Origin: JANNUT01 sp046331425
Lineage (GTDB): Bacteria; Acidobacteriota; Polarisedimenticolia; J045
Assembly (NCBI GenBank): GCA_046331425.1
Contig: JAXLQU010000005.1
Span: 1 to 64,000, forward strand
Direction of reading: 5' to 3'
DNA length: 64,000 nt
Part shown: one piece after another, positions 42,350 through 50,785 of the stretch
Numbering within the stretch: position 1 is the first letter of the stretch
How the letters are laid out: the number at the start of each line of letters is the position of its first letter
Translations under genes and position numbers: made by a program
Notes under the pieces: generated by a model
Told to the model about the DNA's origin: nothing
The model's database searches: none
Seen by the model: only the letters and a program-made list of their open reading frames with translations

Positions 42350-43132
42350 TCAGCCGCCGTCGACCACTCGGCGGCGATCCTGGAAAGTAGGAAAACTCGC
42401 GCGATACGCCGCCACCGTTGCGGCCGACACGTCGGCCCACAGCATCGCCGTATCGGCTCCGGCGCCCGCCACGACGGCCCCATCGGGCGCGATGATTCGG
42501 CTGTCACCTGCGTAAGTGAGCCCACCACCCTCACCCACCCGATTGACCCCGCAGACATAGGCCTGATTCTCGATCGCCCGTGCACTCAAGAGTGTGAGCC
42601 AATGCTCTCGACGCGGCGCCGGCCAATTAGCAGGCACGATGAATAGATCGGTGAGGCGAGCCGTCGACCAAAACTCGTTGGCAAACCGAAGGTCGTAGCA
42701 GATATAGAACGTGCATCGCACTCCTGAGATTTCGACGGTCAATTGCTCGTCGCCCGGTGCGTAATGCTGATGTTCTCCTCCGAACGTGAACGGATGCAGC
42801 TTCCGGTACCGCCTGGCCTCACCATTTGGCGCCGCCAATACAAGCGTGTTGGAGGGTCGAGGATCGCCGCTTCGGGGCGATCGCTCGGGAATCGATCCGC
42901 AGATCCAGATCCTGTGCTCCTGCGCCGTTCGCAACAGGAATTCGCTTGTGGGCCCGTTGAACTCCTCCGCGACAGTCGCCGTTTTCATCGAGAACCCGCA
43001 GGCGAACATCTCAGGCAACACCACCAGTTCGGCGCCTTCCCCTGCCATCTGGGCGATCAGCGGCGACAGCCGCGCGAAGTTAGTTCTTGGAGACTCCCAC
43101 TCGATGTCGGTTTGCAGCGCGGCGAGCCTCAT
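42350..43132 (-). CDS. Nitrilase-family omega-amidase-like C-N hydrolase
   Basis: A 260-residue carbon-nitrogen hydrolase with the full Glu-Lys-Cys triad: VLPEMFACGF, RYRKLHPF and YICYDLRF. The length and motifs match YafV/Nit2 omega-amidases, which hydrolyse alpha-keto-glutaramate or alpha-keto-succinamate. The ATG at 43132 overlaps the aminotransferase stop by 4 bp. Together they form the glutamine transaminase/omega-amidase pathway: transamination gives the keto-amide, and this enzyme removes the amide so the reaction is irreversible. It converges on the M14 gene of the ATP-grasp cluster. Confidence 0.88.
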   Translation of the reverse strand: MRLAALQTDIEWESPRTNFARLSPLIAQMAGEGAELVVLPEMFACGFSMKTATVAEEFNGPTSEFLLRTAQEHRIWICGSIPERSPRSGDPRPSNTLVLAAPNGEARRYRKLHPFTFGGEHQHYAPGDEQLTVEISGVRCTFYICYDLRFANEFWSTARLTDLFIVPANWPAPRREHWLTLLSARAIENQAYVCGVNRVGEGGGLTYAGDSRIIAPDGAVVAGAGADTAMLWADVSAATVAAYRASFPTFQDRRRVVDGG

Positions 43133-44310
43133 CGTCTCAACCCCTGGAGCTGTGCGACGCCGGCGTCTAGCACGGCGTCGGTCTTGCAGAACGCGAACCG
43201 TACCAACGGCAACCCCAACGCGCGCGTGGAATAGAACGCACTGCAAGGGATCGCCGCGACGCCGTGTCGCGCCGGCAGTTGCCGGCAAAACTCCTCGCCG
43301 TCGGAAAGGCCCAACGAACGAATGTCGACTATCGCGAAATACGCCCCTGCGGGCGTCAACACCTCGAGCCCCGCGCTGCGAAGCCCAGCGCACAATCGAT
43401 CGCGGCGAGCGCGGTAGCGGGAGGTCAACTCCCGATAGAAGCGATCGTCGGCTCCCAGCGCGGCCGCGACCGCAACTTGGAACGGCGTGCCGTTGCAAAA
43501 CGTGATGAATTGATGCGCGGTACGCAAGCCGCGCGTCAGCGCCGGGCTGCTGCAGGCCCAGCCGATCTTCCAGCCGGTCACGCTGAATGTCTTGCCTGCA
43601 GATGAGATGGTGATGGTCCGGTCACGCATCTCGGGGAGGGTCGCGATTGGGATGTGTTCGCCGTCGTAGACCAGATGTTCGTAGACCTCGTCGCTGATCG
43701 CGATCAAGTCGTGCCGTCGACAGAGGGTCGCGATCAGCTCGAGTTCGTCACGGGAGAACAATTTGCCGCTCGGGTTGTGCGGCGAGTTCAACAGGATGGC
43801 GCGTGTGCGCGGCCCGATCGCACGTTCCAGCGCCGCCGGATCGAACGTCATCGCCGGAGCGTGCAGGCTGACGATCGACTCGCGCGCCCCCGCCATCGAC
43901 AGGCTGGCTCGATAGGAGTCGTAGTACGGCTCGAAGACGACGACGTCGTCGCCGGGTTCACACAGCGCTTGGATCGTTGCGAAGATTGCCTCGGTGGCGC
44001 CGGCGAAGACGGTGATCTCGCTCTCGCCGTCGTAGTCCAATCCATAGAACCGACGTTGGTGCTCTGCAATCGCGGCGTTGAGCTCGGGAAGTCCGAACAT
44101 CCGTGCGTATTGATTGCGACCAGCGCGGATGGCCTGGATCGCCGACTCGAGCAGCCAATCCGGGCCATCGAAATCAGGAAAACCTTGGCCCAGATTCACG
44201 GCGTTGTATTTCTGCGCCAGAACGGTCATCTCGGTGAATATCGTGGTTCCAAAACCGTGCAGTCGGGAGGCCGGGAATGACCGATTCGAAGTGGTCGCCG
44301 AAATGAGCAT
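43129..44310 (-). CDS. Class I aminotransferase (glutamine transaminase K/methionine aminotransferase-like)
   Basis: A 393-residue PLP-dependent aminotransferase. Motifs include NLGQGFPDFDGP near the N-terminus, LNSPHNPSGKLFSRDEL, ISDEVYEHLVYDG and the Schiff-base lysine in SSAGKTFSVTGWKIGW. Similarity to YbdL and kynurenine aminotransferase/glutamine transaminase K suggests transfer of amino groups from glutamine or methionine to keto acids. Coupling to the omega-amidase gene (ATGA overlap) supports glutamine or methionine-salvage roles. It may supply amino-acid precursors for the neighbouring amidoligase cluster, which is inference. Confidence 0.9.
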   Translation of the reverse strand: MLISATTSNRSFPASRLHGFGTTIFTEMTVLAQKYNAVNLGQGFPDFDGPDWLLESAIQAIRAGRNQYARMFGLPELNAAIAEHQRRFYGLDYDGESEITVFAGATEAIFATIQALCEPGDDVVVFEPYYDSYRASLSMAGARESIVSLHAPAMTFDPAALERAIGPRTRAILLNSPHNPSGKLFSRDELELIATLCRRHDLIAISDEVYEHLVYDGEHIPIATLPEMRDRTITISSAGKTFSVTGWKIGWACSSPALTRGLRTAHQFITFCNGTPFQVAVAAALGADDRFYRELTSRYRARRDRLCAGLRSAGLEVLTPAGAYFAIVDIRSLGLSDGEEFCRQLPARHGVAAIPCSAFYSTRALGLPLVRFAFCKTDAVLDAGVAQLQGLRR

Positions 44311-44402
44311 AGTTCCGGGCCATGTCAGCCGCAGAACACACCCATCGACGTCACTGAATTTGCTCGTTCCTCGGCCCCCAAGGCGACGCGAGAGTTTCGA
44401 CC

Positions 44403-45641
44403 ATGGCAGGCGGCCTGGTTGGCTCGGAGATCCTCAAGATCGCTGCCGATATCCGCGGCATGATTCGCGACGGCGCCAAGATCTGCAATCTCACCGTCGG
44501 CGATTTCGATCCCAAGCAGTTCCCGATACCGGCGGCGTTGCGCGACGGCATCGTGACGGCGCTGAAGAACGGCGAGACGAACTACCCGCCGTCGGATGGC
44601 GTGCTCGAATTGCGTCAAGCGGTGCAGCGGTTTTATGCACGCGACTTAGGGCTATCGTATCCGCTCAGTCGGTGCTGATCTGCGGTGGCGCTCGTCCGGT
44701 AATCTACGGCATCTATCGTGCGATCGTTGATCCAGGTGATCGGGTGGTCTTTCCGCTGCCATCTTGGAACAACAACCACTACATCCACATGACCGGCGCA
44801 GTCGGCGTTCCTTTGCCCTGTCGCCCCGAAGACAGGTTCTTGCCGACGCGCGATGACTTGGCACGTGCACTTCCCGGCGCGCGTTTGGTCTGCCTCAACA
44901 CACCGCTCAATCCCACCGGCACCGCGCTCGACCCCGACAGCCTCCGTGGAATCTGCGACGCGATCCTGGAAGAGAATCACGCACGCGAACGACGCGGCGA
45001 GAAGCCGGTCTATCTGATGTATGACCAGATCTACTGGATGCTCACGGTCGGTAACGTGCCGCATGTGACGCCACCGGGAATTCGACCCGAAATGGCCCGC
45101 TACACGATCTTCGTCGACGGAATCAGCAAGGCGTTCGCTGCCACCGGTGTGCGGGTCGGCTGGGCGGTCGGGCCGGTCGATGTCGTTGATCGCATCTCCG
45201 CGGTGATCGGACACGTTGGCGCCTGGGCACCTCGCGCCGAACAGGTGGCGACGGTTGCGCTGCTCGACAATCCCACTGCCACCCGCGCCTATCTCGATCG
45301 CTTCCTGGAAGGAATCGCGCAGCGGCTGCACGCGCTTCACGATGGTTTCAGGCGCTCAAGGCGCAGGGGCTGCCGGTCGAATCGATGCCCCATGAGCGCG
45401 ATCTACCTTACCGCTCGGATCCACCCCTTCGGGCGCAAGACTCCCAAGGGCGAGACCTTGACCACCAACGACCAAGTGCGGCGTTACGTGCTCGAAGCGG
45501 CCCAACTGGAATCGTTCCGTTTTCAGCCCGTTCGGCGTGCCGGACGACGGCGGATGGTTCCGATTGAGCGTTAAGGACGCCAGCGTGGCCGAGATCCAAG
45601 CGGCGATCCCGGTTAGGGCCGCCCTTACCGCGTTGGGCTGA
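44403..45641 (+). pseudogene. Class I/II aminotransferase gene broken by multiple single-base indels
   Basis: The protein can be read almost whole by switching frames. It starts MAGGLVGSEILKIAADIRG at 44403 and ends with PDDGGWFRLSV...ALTALG at 45641. The PLP lysine segment GISKAFAATGVRVGW and LNTPLNPTGTALD are intact. Six shifts are needed: losses of one base near 44673, 45342 and 45511, and gains near 45396, 45525 and 45530. They sum to zero, so start and stop are in the same frame. A further shift near a C-run at ~44375 may hide an upstream N-terminus (LNLLVPR). The losses and gains favour homopolymer runs. Either it is a decayed gene or the assembly is locally poor. The longest uninterrupted piece covers 44.67-45.34 kb. 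Confidence 0.8.
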
Positions 45642-45649
45642 TCCGCACG

Positions 45650-45677
45650 ACGGGGGCGGCGCGAACGCCGCTCCCGT
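45650..45677 (+). terminator. Strong hairpin after the broken aminotransferase gene
   Basis: A twelve-pair stem (45650-45661 with 45666-45677, one G-U pair) closes a CGAA tetraloop, nine bases after the TGA at 45641. A T-run (GTTTTT) follows about 13 bases later rather than directly, so it is a terminator-like hairpin but not a textbook one. It separates this gene from typA. Confidence 0.5.
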
Positions 45678-45743
45678 GACATCCTCCCCCGTTTTTGCCG
45701 GTCCGATAGTCGGTTCCGCGCTCAGCCTCGAAAGCGATCTCAC

Positions 45744-47558
45744 ATGAAACTCCGCAACGTCGCGATCATTGCGCACGTCGACCACGGCAAGACCACCTTG
45801 GTCGACGCTCTGCTGCGCCAGTCGGGCGTCTTCCGCGCCAATCAAGAAGTCACCACCCGCGTGATGGACTCCAACGAGCTCGAACGCGAACGCGGCATCA
45901 CGATCCTGGCCAAGAACACGGCCGTTCACTACCTCGACTACAAGATCAACATCGTCGATACGCCGGGTCATAGCGACTTCGGCGGCGAAGTCGAACGCGC
46001 CCTGAAAATCGTCGACGGCGTGATGCTGTTGGTCGATGCCTCCGAAGGTCCGCTACCCCAAACGCGCTACGTGCTTCGCAAAGCGCTCGAGGCGCAGCTG
46101 CCCTGTGTGGTGGTGGTCAACAAGATCGATCGCCAAGACGCGCGCGCCGACGAGGTACTGAGCGAGCTGTACGATCTGTTCATCGATCTGGATGCAACCG
46201 AAGACCAACTCGATTTCCCGGTGCTCTACACGATCGCCAAGACTGGCGTCTGCCGCACCTCCGCCAACGGCGAAGATCAGGATCTCAGGCCGTTGTTCGA
46301 AGCGCTGATCAAGCAAATTCCGCCCCCTGCCGGCGACGCCGAAGGGGTTCTGCAAACCTTGATCGCCAATCTCGACTACAGCGACTACCTCGGAAGGCTC
46401 GGCATCGGGCGAATCTTCAATGGTCAGATGAAGCTCGGCGAAACGGTCGCTTTCGTGTCACCCAAGGGGGAGACACGCACCAACAAGATCACGAAGCTCT
46501 ACACCTTCGACGGCCTCAAGCGAATCGAAACCAGCCTCGCGCCAAGCGGCGAGATCGTCGCGATCGCCGGGATCGAAGGAATCAACATCGGAGACACCGT
46601 GACCTCAGCCACGACCCCGATGCCGTTGCCGCCGCTGCATATCGACGAACCGACACTCTCGATGGTTTTCAGCGTCAACACCTCGCCTTTCGCAGGGCGC
46701 GAGGGGAAGTGGGTAACATCGCGCAACATCAAGGACCGACTCGAGAAAGAGTTGCTCTCCAACGTCTCGATCAAACTCGAACCGACGGAGTCGACCGAGG
46801 CGTTTCGCGTGATGGGCCGCGGAGAGCTCCAACTGGCGATCTTGGTGGAGCAGATGCGACGCGAGGGGTTCGAATTGGGCGTTAGCAATCCCGAGGTGCT
46901 CACCATCACCGAAGGAGGCGCCAAGAAGGAGCCGTTGGAACTGTTCATGGTCGATCTGCCCGAGCAATACATGGGCGTGATCATGGAAAAGATGGCGATG
47001 CGCAAAGGGAAAATGGTGAAGATGGTGAATCACGGCTCAGGTCGTGTGCGACTCGAGTTTCAGGTCCCTTCCCGTGGGTTGCTCGGGATCCGCACCGAGT
47101 TGCTTACCGACACACGCGGAACTGCCGTAATGAATCGACTGGTCGAAGGGTATATCGAGTGGCAGGGCGACATTCAGCGCCGCATCACCGGGGTCTTGGT
47201 ATCGGACCGCGCTGGAGACACCACAGCCTACGCTCTGTCCGGCCTGGAAGATCGCGGCGAAATGTTCCTGGGAGCGGGTGCCTCCGTCTACGAGGGGATG
47301 ATCGTCGGAGAGAACTCGCGCAGCGACGATCTCGACGTCAATGTCGTCAAGACCAAGAAGCTCACCAACATGCGAGCCAGCGGCGCGGACGACGCGATTC
47401 GACTGACGCCGCATCGTACGCTTAACCTGGAGCAAGCGTTGGAGTTCATCAACGATGATGAACTGGTGGAGGTAACGCCCCAAACGATCCGCTTGCGCAA
47501 GAAAGTGCTGAGTGCCAGCCAACGCGATGTGATCCGCAAGAAGGCCCTGAAGGGCTAG
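45744..47558 (+). CDS. typA: Translational GTPase TypA/BipA
   Basis: A 604-residue ribosome-binding GTPase of normal length. G1 is AHVDHGKTT, the switch region has RERGITILAKNTAV, G3 is DTPGHSDFGGEVER and G4 is NKIDR. The domain order (G, II, III, V-like, C-terminal specific) is unbroken through VTPQTIRLRKKVLSASQRDV near the end. TypA helps ribosome assembly and stress or cold adaptation. It starts at ATG 45744, 102 bp after the broken aminotransferase gene and behind a hairpin, so it is probably a single transcription unit. It converges on the GGDEF protein gene. Confidence 0.97.
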   Translation: MKLRNVAIIAHVDHGKTTLVDALLRQSGVFRANQEVTTRVMDSNELERERGITILAKNTAVHYLDYKINIVDTPGHSDFGGEVERALKIVDGVMLLVDASEGPLPQTRYVLRKALEAQLPCVVVVNKIDRQDARADEVLSELYDLFIDLDATEDQLDFPVLYTIAKTGVCRTSANGEDQDLRPLFEALIKQIPPPAGDAEGVLQTLIANLDYSDYLGRLGIGRIFNGQMKLGETVAFVSPKGETRTNKITKLYTFDGLKRIETSLAPSGEIVAIAGIEGINIGDTVTSATTPMPLPPLHIDEPTLSMVFSVNTSPFAGREGKWVTSRNIKDRLEKELLSNVSIKLEPTESTEAFRVMGRGELQLAILVEQMRREGFELGVSNPEVLTITEGGAKKEPLELFMVDLPEQYMGVIMEKMAMRKGKMVKMVNHGSGRVRLEFQVPSRGLLGIRTELLTDTRGTAVMNRLVEGYIEWQGDIQRRITGVLVSDRAGDTTAYALSGLEDRGEMFLGAGASVYEGMIVGENSRSDDLDVNVVKTKKLTNMRASGADDAIRLTPHRTLNLEQALEFINDDELVEVTPQTIRLRKKVLSASQRDVIRKKALKG

Positions 47559-47605
47559 TCGGCAACTGGCCGGCCACACCCTCGATCACCGATTTTCGGA
47601 TGAGG

Positions 47606-50029
47606 TCAGCGCGGCTGTGACGCGGTTGTCGTGTGCCGGGCTCGCTTGTTCTCGTACATCCGGCGGTCCGCAACGGCGAGCAGTTCCTGCAAGTTGGATC
47701 CGTCACTCGGGAAACTCGCCCAACCGACGCTCAACCCCACGTTCAACTCGACGCCGATCGAAGAGGGGATCTGCCAAGCGCCGATCTGCTGCTGGAGCGA
47801 CAACAAGCGACTCTCACTGAGCTGCGAGTCGGTGGCCGGCATCACGATGACGAACTCGTCCCCGCCCCAGCGACAGACGATGTCACCCCCTCGGAAGGCG
47901 GCCTTGAGGCGCTCACCCAGGCGGCGCAGGACCTCGTCCCCGATCTCGTGCCCGTACCGATCGTTGATCGGCTTGAAGCGATCCAGATCGAGCACGGCGA
48001 GGCCAACGGGCACGCCGGCGCGGTTCGCCGTTTGGAGCAGGTCGTCCAGGTGCGAGAACAGGTATCGCGCGTTGAAGAGTCCTGTCAGACCGTCGGTCAT
48101 GGCGCTCGACAGCGCCCGTTCGTAGCTACGGGTTTTTTGAATCGCGTGTGCTGCAAGCGCAGCGATGCGCTCGATCACTCGCGCGTGTTCCGCACTCAAC
48201 GGCTGTTCATTGGATGCGATCAACGTGATCGCCCCGATGCAGTTTTCGTCAAGCAACATCGGGACCGAGAGCACACGCGCTGAGGAACCCTGCTCCGCGA
48301 GGCCCAACGCTGCCGACTCGTCGCGCCAGTCTCCATTCATGACCGTGCTGCCGGTGAGCACGGCGCGGCCTGTCACGCCTTGCCCAGGCGTAATCCGTTT
48401 CTCTTGAAACGCCTCGGCGCGCGCCCCGATCGAGTAACGCACACCAAGCGGGCCTTCCCCATCGGCGCTGAGGAAGACCGCGAGTGTATCGAGCGGCACC
48501 AATTCCACGATGCGACCGGCGACGATATCGATCGCTTGAGCGAGTTGCAGTGTGCTGGACAGCTCGCGAGCCGCTTCGACCAGGACTTGATCTTCGCGAC
48601 GCGCAGCCGAGATCGAGTCGAGGGCGCCCAGTGTCACGCCTCCCTCGAAAAGCGATCGCGCATGCTCGCGCTGCATCGTCGCGATTTCCTCGGTGCCGCC
48701 GACTCTCGGTGCATTCACGGCGTCAGCGGCGGCTTTGAGCGTGACCGCATGGGACGCGAACAGTTCCACCAGCGCAGGATCGTACTTGCGTCCCGACTGC
48801 TCTCGCAGGTGCTCGATTACCTGCGGTAGCGAACGCCCTCGTGTGTGGCTGGCGCCCGAGAGCAGCGTATCGACGGCATCGGCCACCGAAACGATTCGTG
48901 CACCCAACGGGGTTGCGTCCCCTTTCAACCCTTCGGGATAGCCGGTACCGTCCCATCGCTCGCGGTGATAGCGAACCAATGGCACCACCGGGTACGGGAA
49001 GTTGATTTGCGAAAGGATCTCTGCGCCGATTCGAGGATATGTGCGCAGCTTGGCCATCTCGGCGGGGGTCAGCGACACCGGCTTGTTCAGGATGTAGTCG
49101 GGAATCGCGAGCTTGCCTACCTCGTGCAGCAGAACGGCGGTGCGAATCGCCTCGACCGTTTCGTCGTCGACCCCGACGAGTTCAGCCAAACCAACCGCGT
49201 AGGCCTGAGCGCGGCGCAAGTGACCGGATGCGGTTTGACTCCGTGCGTCGATCGCCGCTGCGAGCGCTTCGATCGTCTTCAGATGCAGGGCATTCCCTTC
49301 GAGCAGTTTGTTGCGCTGAGCATCGACACGTCCGAGAAACACCCGATAAGTGACGTACGTCGCTACAACCAGCGGAGCCGAAAACAACAGCGCCGTTGTC
49401 GCCAGACCGTTTTGGATCAGCACCGCCAACACACCGGCAGCACTGGCGCCGGCGAGGAAGCTCAACACGGTCCAGAGGTAGTTCTCCTTCCACAGTTTCT
49501 TGAATGGCAGCCGGCGCGCCGACGCGGTCAGCGATGCGACGAGCATGCTGTTGACCAGCCAGTGAACGATACCCATGGCGGCCAAGGGAAGGATCATCTG
49601 CAGCAGTTGTGGCGGACCTTCACGAGGCAGCCAGAACCAGCCGAGCACCCACTGGTACGACAAACCCGCCAACGCTACCGAGATCGTCATGACGGCCGCC
49701 GTGGAGCAGACCGACAACCAACGTTTGCTGTTGCGGTAGGTCGAGATGAAACCGTCGGTTGCTGCCAACAGCGCAGCAGGCGCAGGTCCGTACAGAAGCG
49801 CTACCAAGAACACGCACGCATCGGTGAGTGAAAGCAGCGACTGCAACCCTGGGAGTCTCAACGACACGAAGCCGAGAAGCAGCGTGATGCTCGTCAGAAC
49901 GGCCAGCCCAAGCCACGAATCGAACGGATTGGAGAGCAATTGATAGACACACCACCACGCGGCAACCACACCGGCCGCGATGACGGTCGTAAAGAGCGCC
50001 TGTCCCCTGCTGTCGAGCGGCTTGATCAA
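47606..50029 (-). CDS. Membrane c-di-GMP protein: degenerate HD-GYP, GAF and active-looking GGDEF
   Basis: An 807-residue protein. The first ~230 residues have six or seven membrane helices (a sensory MASE-like domain). Residues ~245-400 resemble HD-GYP, but the metal ligands are altered: HE replaces HD in LLHEVGKLAIPDYIL, the MxxHP histidine is Tyr in LRTYP, and HRE replaces HHE in YHRERWDGTGYP. A GAF domain (~475-625) follows, then GGDEF (~640-795) with an intact RWGGDEFV and the inhibitory RxxD site five residues before it (RGGD). I infer a diguanylate cyclase with a non-catalytic HD-GYP sensor. The start is TTG at 50029, behind GAGGAG. Confidence 0.85.
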   Translation of the reverse strand: MIKPLDSRGQALFTTVIAAGVVAAWWCVYQLLSNPFDSWLGLAVLTSITLLLGFVSLRLPGLQSLLSLTDACVFLVALLYGPAPAALLAATDGFISTYRNSKRWLSVCSTAAVMTISVALAGLSYQWVLGWFWLPREGPPQLLQMILPLAAMGIVHWLVNSMLVASLTASARRLPFKKLWKENYLWTVLSFLAGASAAGVLAVLIQNGLATTALLFSAPLVVATYVTYRVFLGRVDAQRNKLLEGNALHLKTIEALAAAIDARSQTASGHLRRAQAYAVGLAELVGVDDETVEAIRTAVLLHEVGKLAIPDYILNKPVSLTPAEMAKLRTYPRIGAEILSQINFPYPVVPLVRYHRERWDGTGYPEGLKGDATPLGARIVSVADAVDTLLSGASHTRGRSLPQVIEHLREQSGRKYDPALVELFASHAVTLKAAADAVNAPRVGGTEEIATMQREHARSLFEGGVTLGALDSISAARREDQVLVEAARELSSTLQLAQAIDIVAGRIVELVPLDTLAVFLSADGEGPLGVRYSIGARAEAFQEKRITPGQGVTGRAVLTGSTVMNGDWRDESAALGLAEQGSSARVLSVPMLLDENCIGAITLIASNEQPLSAEHARVIERIAALAAHAIQKTRSYERALSSAMTDGLTGLFNARYLFSHLDDLLQTANRAGVPVGLAVLDLDRFKPINDRYGHEIGDEVLRRLGERLKAAFRGGDIVCRWGGDEFVIVMPATDSQLSESRLLSLQQQIGAWQIPSSIGVELNVGLSVGWASFPSDGSNLQELLAVADRRMYENKRARHTTTASQPR

Positions 50030-50266
50030 ACCCCGAAACTCCTCGGCGCTAGCGGCTTTCCTCGCTGATTAATCTTGGCAAATACAGTCGCAACGCAAGG
50101 CGCATTGAGTTGCGGCAGCGCACTCCCCCGCTCCGTTTTGGTACACCGATGGCAGGCTCACCCTGGGGCTCGACTCCACGAACCACCCCAACCGATCGCG
50201 GAGCACTTCGGACAGGTGCGCTCCCCGGCGTAAGCAGGTAGGCTTCTCAGCCTTTTGGAGGTACCT

Positions 50267-50764
50267 GTGGAATTGCTTCCGATCGCGGACCGAAGCGTCG
50301 TGGCCCTGCATTTCACCCTCTTCAACCAAGGGGGAGAGACCCTAGACACGACCATCGGCAATGACCCGATCGTCTATCTGCACGGTTTCGGTCAGTTCAT
50401 CCCGGGACTTGAAACGGCACTTCAGGGACGGCGCGCCGGAGACAAGTTCGTGGTCACGGTTTCGCCAGAAGAGGGGTTTGGGACGCGCGAGGGAGAGGGT
50501 CCCAAGCCATACCCACGCGACGCCTTCCCTCCCGACCTAGAACTCGAGCCAGGCATGGAGTTCACGGTCGGCGATGACGACGACGGTGACCCCTTGATCG
50601 TGTGGGTCACAGAGGTCACCGCCGATGAAGTGTTCGTCGATATCAACCACCCACTCGCGGGCGAAACATTGACCTTCGATGTCGAGGTGCTCTCGGTGCG
50701 ACCGGCCACTCGTCAGGAGTTGGAACACGGACACGCTCACGGACACCACGGTCACAACCACTGA
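50267..50764 (+). CDS. slyD: SlyD-type FKBP peptidyl-prolyl isomerase
   Basis: A 165-residue FKBP-fold isomerase/chaperone. The GTG at 50267 is five bases after GGAGG; a TTG at 50255 would include the ribosome site and is rejected. The N-terminal strand VVALHFTLFNQGGETLDTT and GFGQFIPGLETALQGRRAGDKF are the FKBP signature; the IF insert lies around GFGTREGEGPKPYPRDAFP. The C-terminus ends in a His-rich tail (HGHAHGHHGHNH), which in SlyD proteins binds nickel or other metals. It catalyses proline isomerisation in the cytoplasm and may help metal delivery. It lies 21 bp before ettA. Confidence 0.88.
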   Translation: MELLPIADRSVVALHFTLFNQGGETLDTTIGNDPIVYLHGFGQFIPGLETALQGRRAGDKFVVTVSPEEGFGTREGEGPKPYPRDAFPPDLELEPGMEFTVGDDDDGDPLIVWVTEVTADEVFVDINHPLAGETLTFDVEVLSVRPATRQELEHGHAHGHHGHNH

Positions 50765-50785
50765 GCCTCAGGAGCACCACCTACC

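Noticed and set aside
44600..45600. Programmed ribosomal frameshifting in the aminotransferase
   Set aside because: Six shifts in both directions are needed; programmed frameshifting would use one site with a slippery sequence.
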